In this document: positions 1 through 5,686 of the stretch, piece after piece
Layout: every line of letters begins with the position of its first letter
Position numbering within the stretch: position 1 is the first letter of the stretch
Origin: Candidatus Gastranaerophilales bacterium
Lineage (GTDB): Bacteria; Cyanobacteriota; Vampirovibrionia; Gastranaerophilales; Gastranaerophilaceae
Assembly: GCA_947632315.1 (NCBI GenBank)
Contig: CANROV010000133.1
Location: 1-5,686, forward strand
Direction of reading: 5' to 3'
DNA length: 5,686 nucleotides
The notes under the pieces: model-generated
What the model saw: the letters and a program-made list of their open reading frames with translations, nothing else
Told to the model about the DNA's origin: nothing
The model's database searches: none
Position numbers and translations under genes: made by a program

Positions 1-249
1 CATAATATAAATGTAGGACTAATTAAAGCTGATATTGAAGGTTATGAGAAGCAGTTACTGCTAGGAGCAAAAGATACAATTATCAAACAGCGTCCTAAGT
101 TATTAATTTGTATTTATCATAACTTTGATCAATTTTTTAATATAAAACCAATGCTTGAAGAATGGGGAATAAATTATAAATTTAAAATAGCAAAACCGAT
201 AGACGGCAGAATACTATTGGAAACAACACTCGTGGGTGAGCCAAGATAA
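1..249 (+). CDS. FkbM-family methyltransferase, C-terminal fragment (5' end outside window)
   Basis: This is an open frame from base 1 to a TAA at 247-249, giving 82 residues with no start in view. The fragment reads IKADIEGYEKQLLLGAKDTI and continues with an RPKLLICIYH stretch. This matches the C-terminal half of FkbM-type SAM-dependent methyltransferases, where a D(I/V)EG(Y/A)E motif is followed by an 'L.GA...I....P.L.I..YH' strand. Members usually O-methylate sugars or other small molecules, often in polysaccharide or glycolipid gene sets. The substrate here cannot be read from the fragment. The SAM-binding N-terminal part lies upstream of the window. The gene converges on anmK with only 14 nt between stop codons and no visible terminator. 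The family call rests on motif pattern; a different class I methyltransferase is possible but less likely. Confidence 0.8.
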   Translation, partial: HNINVGLIKADIEGYEKQLLLGAKDTIIKQRPKLLICIYHNFDQFFNIKPMLEEWGINYKFKIAKPIDGRILLETTLVGEPR

Positions 250-263
250 AAATAAATATTAAA

Positions 264-1391
264 TCACAAAGCAATTTTGCCCATAATAACAGGCTCTTTT
301 GCACCCGTACAAGAAGTAACGTTATTAGCCTTTTTGTTTACGGTAAAATATCCGAGATAAGCAAAAGCCAAACACTCTTTTAATTTGTTGGGGATATTAT
401 AATCTTCATGAGTTTTTATTGAGATTTCGGGCAATAATTCTTTTAAGAAATCAATTATTGCGAGATTATAAGCCCCGCCTCCGCCAAGAACAACTTCTTG
501 AACAGAGGTTTTTGGGAAAATAAAATTTTTGTATGAGTCGGCTATAACTTTTGCCGTCAAATATGTAACCGTGGATATTATATCAAATTTGTTTTTTGGT
601 ACGTTTTTTAATATCTTTTCAGCATATTCATTATTAAATAACTCTCTTCCCGTAGTTTTAGGCGGGGTAACAGAATAATAATGCTCATTTAAAAGCTCAT
701 TCAGCCACTTTTCATCAATTTTGCCTCTTTTTGCGTACTCTCCGTTTTTATCAAAAGGATTATTAAAAAATTTATTCATAAAATAATCAATAAGCATATT
801 TCCCGGGCCGTTATCAAATGCAAATATTTCACATTCATTTGACAGAACAGTTACATTTGCTATTCCGCCTATATTTTGAATTAATCTGTTTTTATCAGCA
901 GGGAATAAAATTCTATCGGCAAAAGGAACCAATGGAGCGCCCTGTCCGTCCGCAGCCATATCTTTTGTCCTAAAATCTCCTACGGTCATTATTCCTGTTT
1001 TATATGCAATTACCGATATATCACCTATTTGTAGTGTAGACCTCGTTTCAATACCTGAAATTTTATTTTTTTCAGGAATGTGAAATATTGTTTGACCATG
1101 TGAAGATATAAAATCAATATTTTCTTTTGATATTTTGCTTTTTTGTAAAAGACAATTTACCGACTTGGCAAATAATTCTCCTACAACAAAATTCATGTAA
1201 CATACATCTTTTATATCGCCAATATTATTTGCCATTTTCATTAATTTATTCCTGATTTCAACAGGATAACTTAAAGAATATGAGTCAATTATTTCAAAAG
1301 TTAAATCATCATAAATTCTTACAATACACGCGTCAACACCATCTAATGATGTCCCCGACATTAAAGATATTATTGTTTTATAGTTCTTCAT
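264..1391 (-). CDS. anmK: Anhydro-N-acetylmuramic acid kinase
   Basis: The 375-residue protein has the usual family length. AnmK hydrolyses the 1,6-anhydro ring of anhydro-MurNAc and phosphorylates it to MurNAc-6-phosphate, a cytoplasmic step in recycling cell-wall peptidoglycan. Visible motifs, in order, are the N-terminal phosphate loop MSGTSLDGVD (11-20), SSHGQT (96-101), VGDFRTKDMAADGQGAPLVP (137-156), NIGGIAN (173-179), FDNGPGN (192-198, with the presumed catalytic-base Asp at 193), TTGREL (246-251), LGGGGAYN (302-309) and CTGAKEPVIMG near the C-terminus. The family usually reads FDTGPGN, so Asn at 194 is a mild variant. The start is the only Met before the phosphate-loop motif. No Shine-Dalgarno is visible, and a TATAAT sits 7 nt upstream of the ATG, so the mRNA may be leaderless. 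MurQ and NagZ, common partners in this pathway, are not adjacent. It is divergent from the manC-dxr-aroQ operon. Confidence 0.96.
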   Translation of the reverse strand: MKNYKTIISLMSGTSLDGVDACIVRIYDDLTFEIIDSYSLSYPVEIRNKLMKMANNIGDIKDVCYMNFVVGELFAKSVNCLLQKSKISKENIDFISSHGQTIFHIPEKNKISGIETRSTLQIGDISVIAYKTGIMTVGDFRTKDMAADGQGAPLVPFADRILFPADKNRLIQNIGGIANVTVLSNECEIFAFDNGPGNMLIDYFMNKFFNNPFDKNGEYAKRGKIDEKWLNELLNEHYYSVTPPKTTGRELFNNEYAEKILKNVPKNKFDIISTVTYLTAKVIADSYKNFIFPKTSVQEVVLGGGGAYNLAIIDFLKELLPEISIKTHEDYNIPNKLKECLAFAYLGYFTVNKKANNVTSCTGAKEPVIMGKIAL

Positions 1392-1398
1392 ATAAAAA

Positions 1399-1404
1399 AT
1401 TATA
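1399..1404 (-). promoter_or_regulatory. Candidate -10 element for anmK
   Basis: Read on the minus strand, this is a perfect TATAAT ending 7 nt before the anmK ATG. Transcription would then begin at, or within a base or two of, the start codon. No convincing -35 box lies 16-18 nt upstream. A weaker alternative, TATAAG, is at 1415-1420 on the same strand. Chance TATAAT matches are common in DNA this AT-rich, so the call rests mainly on position. Confidence 0.3.
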
Positions 1405-1439
1405 CGTTTTATTTCTTATAAAGAAAAGAATTTTACAAT

Positions 1440-1468
1440 TTTATTAATGACTGAATTTATTGTATAAT
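1440..1468 (+). promoter_or_regulatory. Candidate sigma-70-type promoter for the manC-dxr-aroQ operon
   Basis: A perfect -10 hexamer TATAAT lies at 1463-1468, directly preceded by TG. A poor -35 match, TTTATT at 1440-1445, is spaced by 17 nt. Transcription would start near 1475, leaving a leader of about 20 nt that contains the AGGGGA ribosome-binding site (1483-1488), 5 nt before the ATG at 1494. It is the best promoter candidate in the divergent intergenic region and the only one placed to serve the three-gene operon. Confidence 0.5.
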
Positions 1469-1493
1469 AAGAAAAAAGAGTCAGGGGAAATAT

Positions 1494-2939
1494 ATGACGG
1501 TTATTTATTCAATAATTTTAGCAGGAGGTTCTGGCATAAATTTATGGCCTCTATCCAGAGAAATGTATCCTAAACAAATTATAAAAATAGGACAGCAAGA
1601 AACTTTGTTACAGAAAACATTCCTTAGGTTAGCTTCAATTTGTGATGATAAAAATATAATAACGTCAGTAAACTCTAAACATGCTTCAACCGTAAAAGAA
1701 CAATTAAAATTATTGCAAGAAAAATTTTGCAGGAAATCTCCTTACACAATGCTGACAGAACCTATTTCAAAAAATACGGCTCCTGCATTAAGCTTAGCGG
1801 TTAACTATATCTGCTCTAATAATCAAATACCTCACGAATCAATTTTAATAATAGCTTCACCCTGCGACCACATTATTTCTCAAAGAGAAAAATTTGCACA
1901 ATATATTGAAAAAGGATTGAAGCTCGCAAAAGAAGGTTATATTGTTTCTTTCGCAACTGAAACAAAAGAAATAAATGAAAAATTCGGATACCTGAAATTA
2001 AGAAAAAATTCTAAAATTACGGAAATAGAATCCGGCGCACTTAAAGTATCGGAATTTATTACCGGAATTGACACAAAAGAAAAAAAAGCTTCTTTAAAAG
2101 GCAAATTTTATAAAAATACCGGCATATATATATTTAGCGCTTCAACATATATGGAAGAATTAAAGAAATATAACAAGAACATATATCAAGAAATATTTAA
2201 ATCAAATATAAAAACAACAATTCCTTCCATTGATTTAAATACATATAACAGTCTGCCAAATATATCAATAGACAATGCCGTGATAGAAAAAAGCAGCAAA
2301 GTAGTTGCAATACCGTTTAATATAGAATGGGAAGATGCGGGATCGTGGGATGTTATTTTTGAAACATCACCAAAAGATAAAAACGGTAACTATTTTCAGG
2401 GTAAAGTAATAGATATGGGTTCTAAAAATTCCATGGTATATTCTTCTTCTAAATTACTCGCTACAATAGGATTAAATGATAAAATAGTTATCTCGACAGA
2501 AGATGCCGTTTTTGTCGGTGATAAAAATAAAGTCAACAAGAGTATAAAAAATATCTGCAAAAAACTAAACGGTAAAAATTCCGGGGCAAAAGAAATACAT
2601 AAAACCGTACAAAGACCTTGGGGATATTATACCGTACTTGAAGAAGGAAGCGGTTTCTTAACAAAATGCATTAATGTTTATCCCAATTCTAAATTAAGCT
2701 TGCAAAAACATAACCACAGAAGTGAACATTGGATTATTCTTGAAGGTGAAGCAACAGTTATAAAGAATGATACTACTTATAAGCTACTCCCAGGAGAAAG
2801 TATTGACATAAATATAAAAGAAATCCATTCACTACAGAATTTAAGTTCCGAAGAACTCAAAATTATTGAAGTACAGCAGGGCGACATTCTTGATGAGAAT
2901 GATATTGAACGCTTAGAAGATATATACGGAAGAGTTTAA
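1494..2939 (+). CDS. manC: ManC/AlgA-type mannose-1-phosphate guanylyltransferase / mannose-6-phosphate isomerase with divergent nucleotidyltransferase site
   Basis: The 481-residue protein matches the full length of bifunctional (type II) enzymes, which isomerise fructose-6-P to mannose-6-P and make GDP-mannose from mannose-1-P and GTP in the cytoplasm. The N-terminal nucleotidyltransferase domain (about 1-290) shows LAGGSGINLWPLSREMYPKQ (9-28), EPISKNTAPA (89-98), SPCDH (122-126), SIDNAVIE (258-265) and WEDAGSW (279-285). The C-terminal cupin isomerase domain (about 370-481) shows QRPWGYY (373-379), LQKHNHRSEHW (403-413) and YGRV at the end. Its expected metal ligands Q404, H406, E411 and H445 are all present. 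In the first domain the usual GSGxRL reads GSGINL (Arg to Asn16), and the usual FVEKP reads FITGI (188-192), so GDP-mannose synthesis is uncertain. The start is supported by AGGGGA 5 nt upstream. It is the first gene of the operon, and dxr begins 1 nt after its stop. Confidence 0.88.
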   Translation: MTVIYSIILAGGSGINLWPLSREMYPKQIIKIGQQETLLQKTFLRLASICDDKNIITSVNSKHASTVKEQLKLLQEKFCRKSPYTMLTEPISKNTAPALSLAVNYICSNNQIPHESILIIASPCDHIISQREKFAQYIEKGLKLAKEGYIVSFATETKEINEKFGYLKLRKNSKITEIESGALKVSEFITGIDTKEKKASLKGKFYKNTGIYIFSASTYMEELKKYNKNIYQEIFKSNIKTTIPSIDLNTYNSLPNISIDNAVIEKSSKVVAIPFNIEWEDAGSWDVIFETSPKDKNGNYFQGKVIDMGSKNSMVYSSSKLLATIGLNDKIVISTEDAVFVGDKNKVNKSIKNICKKLNGKNSGAKEIHKTVQRPWGYYTVLEEGSGFLTKCINVYPNSKLSLQKHNHRSEHWIILEGEATVIKNDTTYKLLPGESIDINIKEIHSLQNLSSEELKIIEVQQGDILDENDIERLEDIYGRV

Positions 2940-2940
2940 A

Positions 2941-4098
2941 ATGAAAAAGAAAATAGCAATACTTGGTTCAACAGGTTCAATAGGTACTCAAGCATTAGAA
3001 GTTATTGATAAACTTAATGACAGATTTGAAATAACAGCCCTTAGTGCAGGAAGTAATGTAAATTTAATAGCAAAACAAATAGAAAAATATCAGCCCAAAA
3101 TTATTTCAGTAAAAACAAAGTTTGACTCTGATGTGCTTAAAGACAGATTTCCTCATATAAAATGTTTATACGGAGAAGAAGGTTTAATTGAAATATGTAA
3201 AACAGAAGAAATAGAAATGGTTTTAGTTGCCGTTTCAGGGAAAACAGGTTTAAAACCGACGTTTGAAGCAATTAAATCAAAAAAGGATATAGCTCTGGCA
3301 AACAAAGAAACATTGGTAATGGCAGGCGATATAATAATGAAATCGGCAAAAGATAATAACGTTAAAATTTTACCCGTCGATAGCGAACATAGTGCAATAT
3401 TCCAATGTTTAAATAACAGAACACAAGTAAAACACTTAATTATAACATCATCAGGCGGCCCATTCAGAACATCAACAAAAGAGGAAATGGAAAATGCGGA
3501 TTTAAGAAGTGCCTTATCTCATCCCAGATGGAATATGGGTAAAAAAATAACAGTCGATTCCGCAACATTAATGAATAAGGGCTTGGAAGTTATTGAAGCT
3601 CATCATTTATTCAATTTTGATTACGATAAAATAAAAGTAACAATACATCCTCAAAGCTATGTGCATAGTGCTGTCGAGTATATAGACGGAAGTATTATTG
3701 CACAAATAGGCATACCAAGTATGCACATACCTATTCAATATGCACTTACATATCCCGATAGGACAGAAGGAATTGAAACTGAAAGTTTTGACTTTACTAA
3801 AGCAGGAAAACTTGAATTTTTTGAACCTGACTTAGAAAAATTTCCTTCTTTAAAATTAGCTTTTGAAGCAGGGGAAAAGGGCGGAACTTATACCGTATGT
3901 TTAAACGCAGCTAATGAAGAGGCTGTTTTTGCATTTCTTGAAAACAAAATTAAATTTTTAGATATTTATAATATAACAAAAGAAATGTTCGACAATTACA
4001 AACCTGTTTTTAACGCCGATATAGATTCAATTATTGAGGAAGATGAAAAAGTTAGAGTAAAAACAAAAGAATTAATTGAAAAATATAAAAGAGGATAA
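2941..4098 (+). CDS. dxr: 1-deoxy-D-xylulose 5-phosphate reductoisomerase
   Basis: Dxr converts 1-deoxyxylulose 5-phosphate to 2-C-methylerythritol 4-phosphate using NADPH and a divalent metal. This is the first committed step of the MEP isoprenoid pathway, in the cytoplasm. The 385-residue protein has normal length. The NADPH-binding glycine motif GSTGSIG is at 9-15, and [12 protein letters not shown] is at 118-129. The metal-binding PVDSEH is at 145-150 (D147, E149), and SSGGPFR is at 170-176. [20 protein letters not shown] (194-213) continues into [11 protein letters not shown], which includes the ligand-position E216. IHPQSYVHS (235-243) and LNAANEEAV (321-329) follow. All expected catalytic residues are present. 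The ribosome-binding site GGAAGAG (2928-2934) lies inside the last manC codons, 6 nt from the ATG, and the two genes are 1 nt apart, which suggests translational coupling. No alternative start is needed. Confidence 0.98.
   Translation: MKKKIAILGSTGSIGTQALEVIDKLNDRFEITALSAGSNVNLIAKQIEKYQPKIISVKTKFDSDVLKDRFPHIKCLYGEEGLIEICKTEEIEMVLVAVSGKTGLKPTFEAIKSKKDIALANKETLVMAGDIIMKSAKDNNVKILPVDSEHSAIFQCLNNRTQVKHLIITSSGGPFRTSTKEEMENADLRSALSHPRWNMGKKITVDSATLMNKGLEVIEAHHLFNFDYDKIKVTIHPQSYVHSAVEYIDGSIIAQIGIPSMHIPIQYALTYPDRTEGIETESFDFTKAGKLEFFEPDLEKFPSLKLAFEAGEKGGTYTVCLNAANEEAVFAFLENKIKFLDIYNITKEMFDNYKPVFNADIDSIIEEDEKVRVKTKELIEKYKRG
4090..4095 (+). promoter_or_regulatory. Ribosome-binding site that sets the aroQ start
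   Basis: AGAGGA lies in the last codons of dxr, 4 nt before the ATG at 4100. It favours that start over an in-frame ATG at 4076, which would add eight residues (MKNIKEDK) before the conserved family N-terminus and lacks a Shine-Dalgarno at a suitable distance. Confidence 0.8.
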
Positions 4099-4099
4099 A

Positions 4100-4540
4100 A
4101 TGAAAATATTATTTTTAAACGGGCCTAATTTAAATCTTTTAGGCACAAGAGAACCGGAAACTTATGGAACTATTACTTTAAAAGACATAGAAACATTTAT
4201 TAAAAGTGAAGCACAAAAAATAAATGCGGATGTAGAGTTTTATCAAACCAATATCGAAGGAGAGCTTGTAAATAAAATACAAGAGGCTAAAGGGAATTTT
4301 GACGGAATAGTTATCAACCCCGCAGCCTATACTCATACCAGCGTTGCCATTCGTGATGCAATACTTGCAGTTAATATTCCAACTGTTGAAATACACATAT
4401 CAAATATTCACACCAGAGAAGATTTCAGAAAAACATCATTAACCGCTCCTGCTTGTATAGGTCAAATTACAGGATTTGGAACTTTCAGTTATAAATTAGG
4501 ACTTATTGCAATTTCTGATTATTTAAAATCTTTAGTTTAA
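4100..4540 (+). CDS. aroQ: Type II 3-dehydroquinate dehydratase
   Basis: AroQ performs the third shikimate-pathway step, dehydrating 3-dehydroquinate to 3-dehydroshikimate. It is usually a small cytoplasmic dodecamer. From the ATG at 4100 the protein is 146 residues, typical for the family. Motifs seen are [20 protein letters not shown] (3-22), with the lid arginine R17 and the catalytic tyrosine Y22; [10 protein letters not shown] (47-56); and [11 protein letters not shown] (71-81). [15 protein letters not shown] (96-110) carries the catalytic histidine H99 and R110, and GQITGFG is at 121-127. The usual FR.HS segment reads FRKTS, a minor change. It is the last gene of the operon, starting 1 nt after the dxr stop, and is followed by a strong hairpin terminator. 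The link to manC and dxr is co-transcription rather than a shared pathway. Confidence 0.97.
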   Translation: MKILFLNGPNLNLLGTREPETYGTITLKDIETFIKSEAQKINADVEFYQTNIEGELVNKIQEAKGNFDGIVINPAAYTHTSVAIRDAILAVNIPTVEIHISNIHTREDFRKTSLTAPACIGQITGFGTFSYKLGLIAISDYLKSLV

Positions 4541-4558
4541 TCAAAATGCATTAAAATT

Positions 4559-4611
4559 TTAAAGCCCAAACTTACATCCGTTAAGTTTGGGCTTTAATAA
4601 ATTTATTTTTT
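4559..4611. terminator. Strong intrinsic terminator, probably bidirectional, between convergent genes
   Basis: A perfect inverted repeat has arms at 4559-4574 and 4582-4597 (16 bp; core AAAGCCCAAACTTA against TAAGTTTGGGCTTT) and a 7-nt loop CATCCGT. On the plus strand it is followed by an AT-rich stretch ending in six T at 4606-4611, which suits termination after aroQ. On the minus strand the bases past the hairpin read AATTTTAATGCATTTT, a weaker U-rich tract that could terminate the glycosidase-family gene. The plus-strand T run overlaps the last codons of that opposing gene. Confidence 0.92.
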
Positions 4612-5484
4612 CTTCTTCAACTTTATATTATGAATATTGAGGACAATTTTTTTATCATGTAATTTTTTCTGATTTTGCAGAATTAAAAAAGATTTTAATT
4701 TTCTTGCCTGATTATCTTTTTCGGAAATAATATGCAGTTCGGGTGAATCAAACGAGGTAGAACCTCCGCCGTCAAAAGCCATAGCTTTTTCCATACCCCA
4801 TTTTTGTGTTAATAAAGAAAGTTCTTCAAGTGACATTGGATTTTCATTTGTAGCTATGAATAAATAAACATTATTTTCTTTAATACCAACAGCAGTTCTG
4901 GCATATTTATGAAGGCAAGAAGCAGATTCAGATACAATTTTCCCGTCTTTTTTAACAATAAAAAATTCTTCCTCAAGTTTCAAATCGGGAGTTAACATAG
5001 GACCTGCCTGAATTGAATGTTTCAGCTTAAATCCCTCTTTTATTTCGTCACTATGATTAGCAATATCATAATATAATTTTCCTTGAACATCCTCTAAAAT
5101 TCTAAATTCAGACCTGTTTAAAATTTTATTCATATAAGGCTTTAAAGCTTCATTGTTAATTAAATTTTCATTATTATTAGGGTCAAGTACCGTTTTATAA
5201 TCCATTACAACGTAAGAAACGGTTTTTTTATTTTTAGGGTCAAAGAAGCCTGCATTAACTGCCAATTTTGCATTAGTTTTATTATATACATCCAAATTTG
5301 TTTCCAGTTCATCCGATATATACGGAACAAGATTTTTCTTTGCTTTTTCAGTATCAATCTTAATAACATAAATTCCTTGAGAATCCTGAGAAATGTTATA
5401 TAATTTTGTTTTCGCAATAGCAAAAGGCTGAAAGAGCATAAATAAGAATAAAATTAAAAAATTAATAAAAAGAATTTTTTTCAT
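4603..5484 (-). CDS. Secreted phosphodiester glycosidase (NAGPA-domain) family protein
   Basis: The 293-residue protein has a clear signal peptide: a Lys-rich start, then a hydrophobic run (about 4-20) and an AIA cleavage site (22-24). The mature protein should lie in the periplasm or outside the cell. The body carries the hallmarks of the NAGPA domain family (named for the enzyme that uncovers the mannose-6-phosphate tag): VNAGFFDP (76-83), IQAGPML (158-164), YARTAVGI (194-201, with R196) and AFDGGGSTSF (236-245). Bacterial members are mostly uncharacterised, and some act on exopolysaccharide or cell-wall phosphodiester-linked sugars. The substrate here is unknown. After the domain's last strand (about 264-270) comes a Lys-rich tail of about 23 residues ending KLKKKK. 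The start is supported by GAGAGGAA (5491-5498), 6 nt upstream. It lies 23 nt after the LptF/LptG-like gene on the same strand, so the two are probably co-transcribed, which hints at an envelope role. Confidence 0.88.
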   Translation of the reverse strand: MKKILFINFLILFLFMLFQPFAIAKTKLYNISQDSQGIYVIKIDTEKAKKNLVPYISDELETNLDVYNKTNAKLAVNAGFFDPKNKKTVSYVVMDYKTVLDPNNNENLINNEALKPYMNKILNRSEFRILEDVQGKLYYDIANHSDEIKEGFKLKHSIQAGPMLTPDLKLEEEFFIVKKDGKIVSESASCLHKYARTAVGIKENNVYLFIATNENPMSLEELSLLTQKWGMEKAMAFDGGGSTSFDSPELHIISEKDNQARKLKSFLILQNQKKLHDKKIVLNIHNIKLKKKK

Positions 5485-5507
5485 AAATACTTCCTCTCAA
5501 TTTAATA

Positions 5508-5686
5508 CTATAAATCTTTGAGTTTTTTCAAAACTATTATTAAAGCAATACAAAATACAGGAGCAATCATAGAAGTTATCGCAGGAGATAAAACAGCTTT
5601 TTCCGCAAGCATATCAAAAAACGGTATTGTAATATAATACATAAATATAACAGCAACAGCAATAAGCATACCAATGAATTTTTGCT
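5508..5686 (-). CDS. LptF/LptG-family (YjgP/YjgQ) permease, C-terminal fragment
   Basis: Reading leftward from the window edge, a frame of 58 residues ends at a TAG (5508-5510). It begins QKFIGMLIAVAVIFMYYITI and ends APVFCIALIIVLKKLKDL. It holds two hydrophobic membrane segments (about 3-21 and 36-53) separated by FFDMLAEKAVLSPAI. This pattern matches the last two transmembrane helices of the LptF/LptG inner-membrane permeases that, with LptB, extract lipopolysaccharide for transport to the outer membrane. In these proteins a short loop with a small residue-Pro pair leads into the last helix. The assignment rests on a short fragment, and whether it is F-type or G-type cannot be told. The rest of the gene, and any promoter for this gene pair, lies beyond 5686. 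Confidence 0.72.
   Translation of the reverse strand, partial: QKFIGMLIAVAVIFMYYITIPFFDMLAEKAVLSPAITSMIAPVFCIALIIVLKKLKDL

Noticed and set aside
268..284. Possible hairpin GCAA-AA-TTGC (minus strand) near the anmK 3' end followed by a T-rich stretch
   Set aside because: The stem is only 4 bp with a 2-nt loop, too weak and too tight to form a credible intrinsic terminator, and it lies within the coding end.
1432..1437. TTTACA as a -35 box for the operon promoter
   Set aside because: It is 25 nt from the TATAAT at 1463, well beyond the normal 16-18 nt spacing.
4076..4099. Upstream in-frame ATG giving an eight-residue longer AroQ
   Set aside because: It lies within dxr, lacks a well-placed ribosome-binding site, and adds residues before the conserved family N-terminus. 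The ATG at 4100 has AGAGGA 4 nt upstream.
4178..4396. 72-codon minus-strand open frame inside aroQ
   Set aside because: It is wholly antisense to a strongly conserved gene. Its product is Cys/Tyr/Asn-rich with no recognisable motif, as expected for a shadow frame.
5205..5423. 72-codon minus-strand open frame in another frame of the glycosidase-family gene
   Set aside because: It overlaps the real gene on the same strand and encodes a Leu/Ile/Lys-rich low-complexity product with no motif and no separate ribosome-binding site.

Overview
The window is AT-rich (about 30% GC by eye). It comes from a Gram-negative-type bacterium: it carries the C-terminus of an LptF/LptG-type lipopolysaccharide-export permease, a peptidoglycan-recycling kinase, and the MEP isoprenoid and shikimate pathways. 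AT richness and gene content would fit a gut-associated, Melainabacteria-like (Gastranaerophilales) or similar lineage. That placement is a guess, because no rRNA or other taxonomic marker is present.

Layout from left to right. Positions 1-249 (+) hold the C-terminal end of an FkbM-type methyltransferase. It converges, with only 14 nt between stop codons, on anmK (264-1391, -), anhydro-N-acetylmuramic acid kinase. A 102-bp divergent intergenic region (1392-1493) separates anmK from a tight three-gene (+) operon. That operon is a bifunctional-type mannose-1-phosphate guanylyltransferase/mannose-6-phosphate isomerase (1494-2939), dxr (2941-4098) and aroQ (4100-4540), with exactly 1 nt between stop and next start at both junctions. 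A strong 16-bp hairpin (4559-4597) separates aroQ from two convergent (-) genes. These are a secreted NAGPA-type phosphodiester glycosidase-family protein (4603-5484) and, upstream of it, the end of an LptF/LptG-family permease (5508-5686), which runs off the window.

The genes are mostly housekeeping and envelope functions: mannose nucleotide-sugar supply, isoprenoid precursors (needed among other things for undecaprenyl carriers), the shikimate pathway, cell-wall sugar recycling and outer-membrane lipid export. No mobile element, CRISPR array, tRNA or rRNA was seen.

The most notable observation is in the ManC-type protein. Its C-terminal isomerase (cupin) domain keeps all the expected metal-ligand residues. 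Its N-terminal nucleotidyltransferase domain has lost several signature residues: the Arg of the GGxGxRL loop, the whole EKP motif and others. The domain may have lost or changed its GDP-mannose-forming activity. I found no clear evidence of a wholly new system here.
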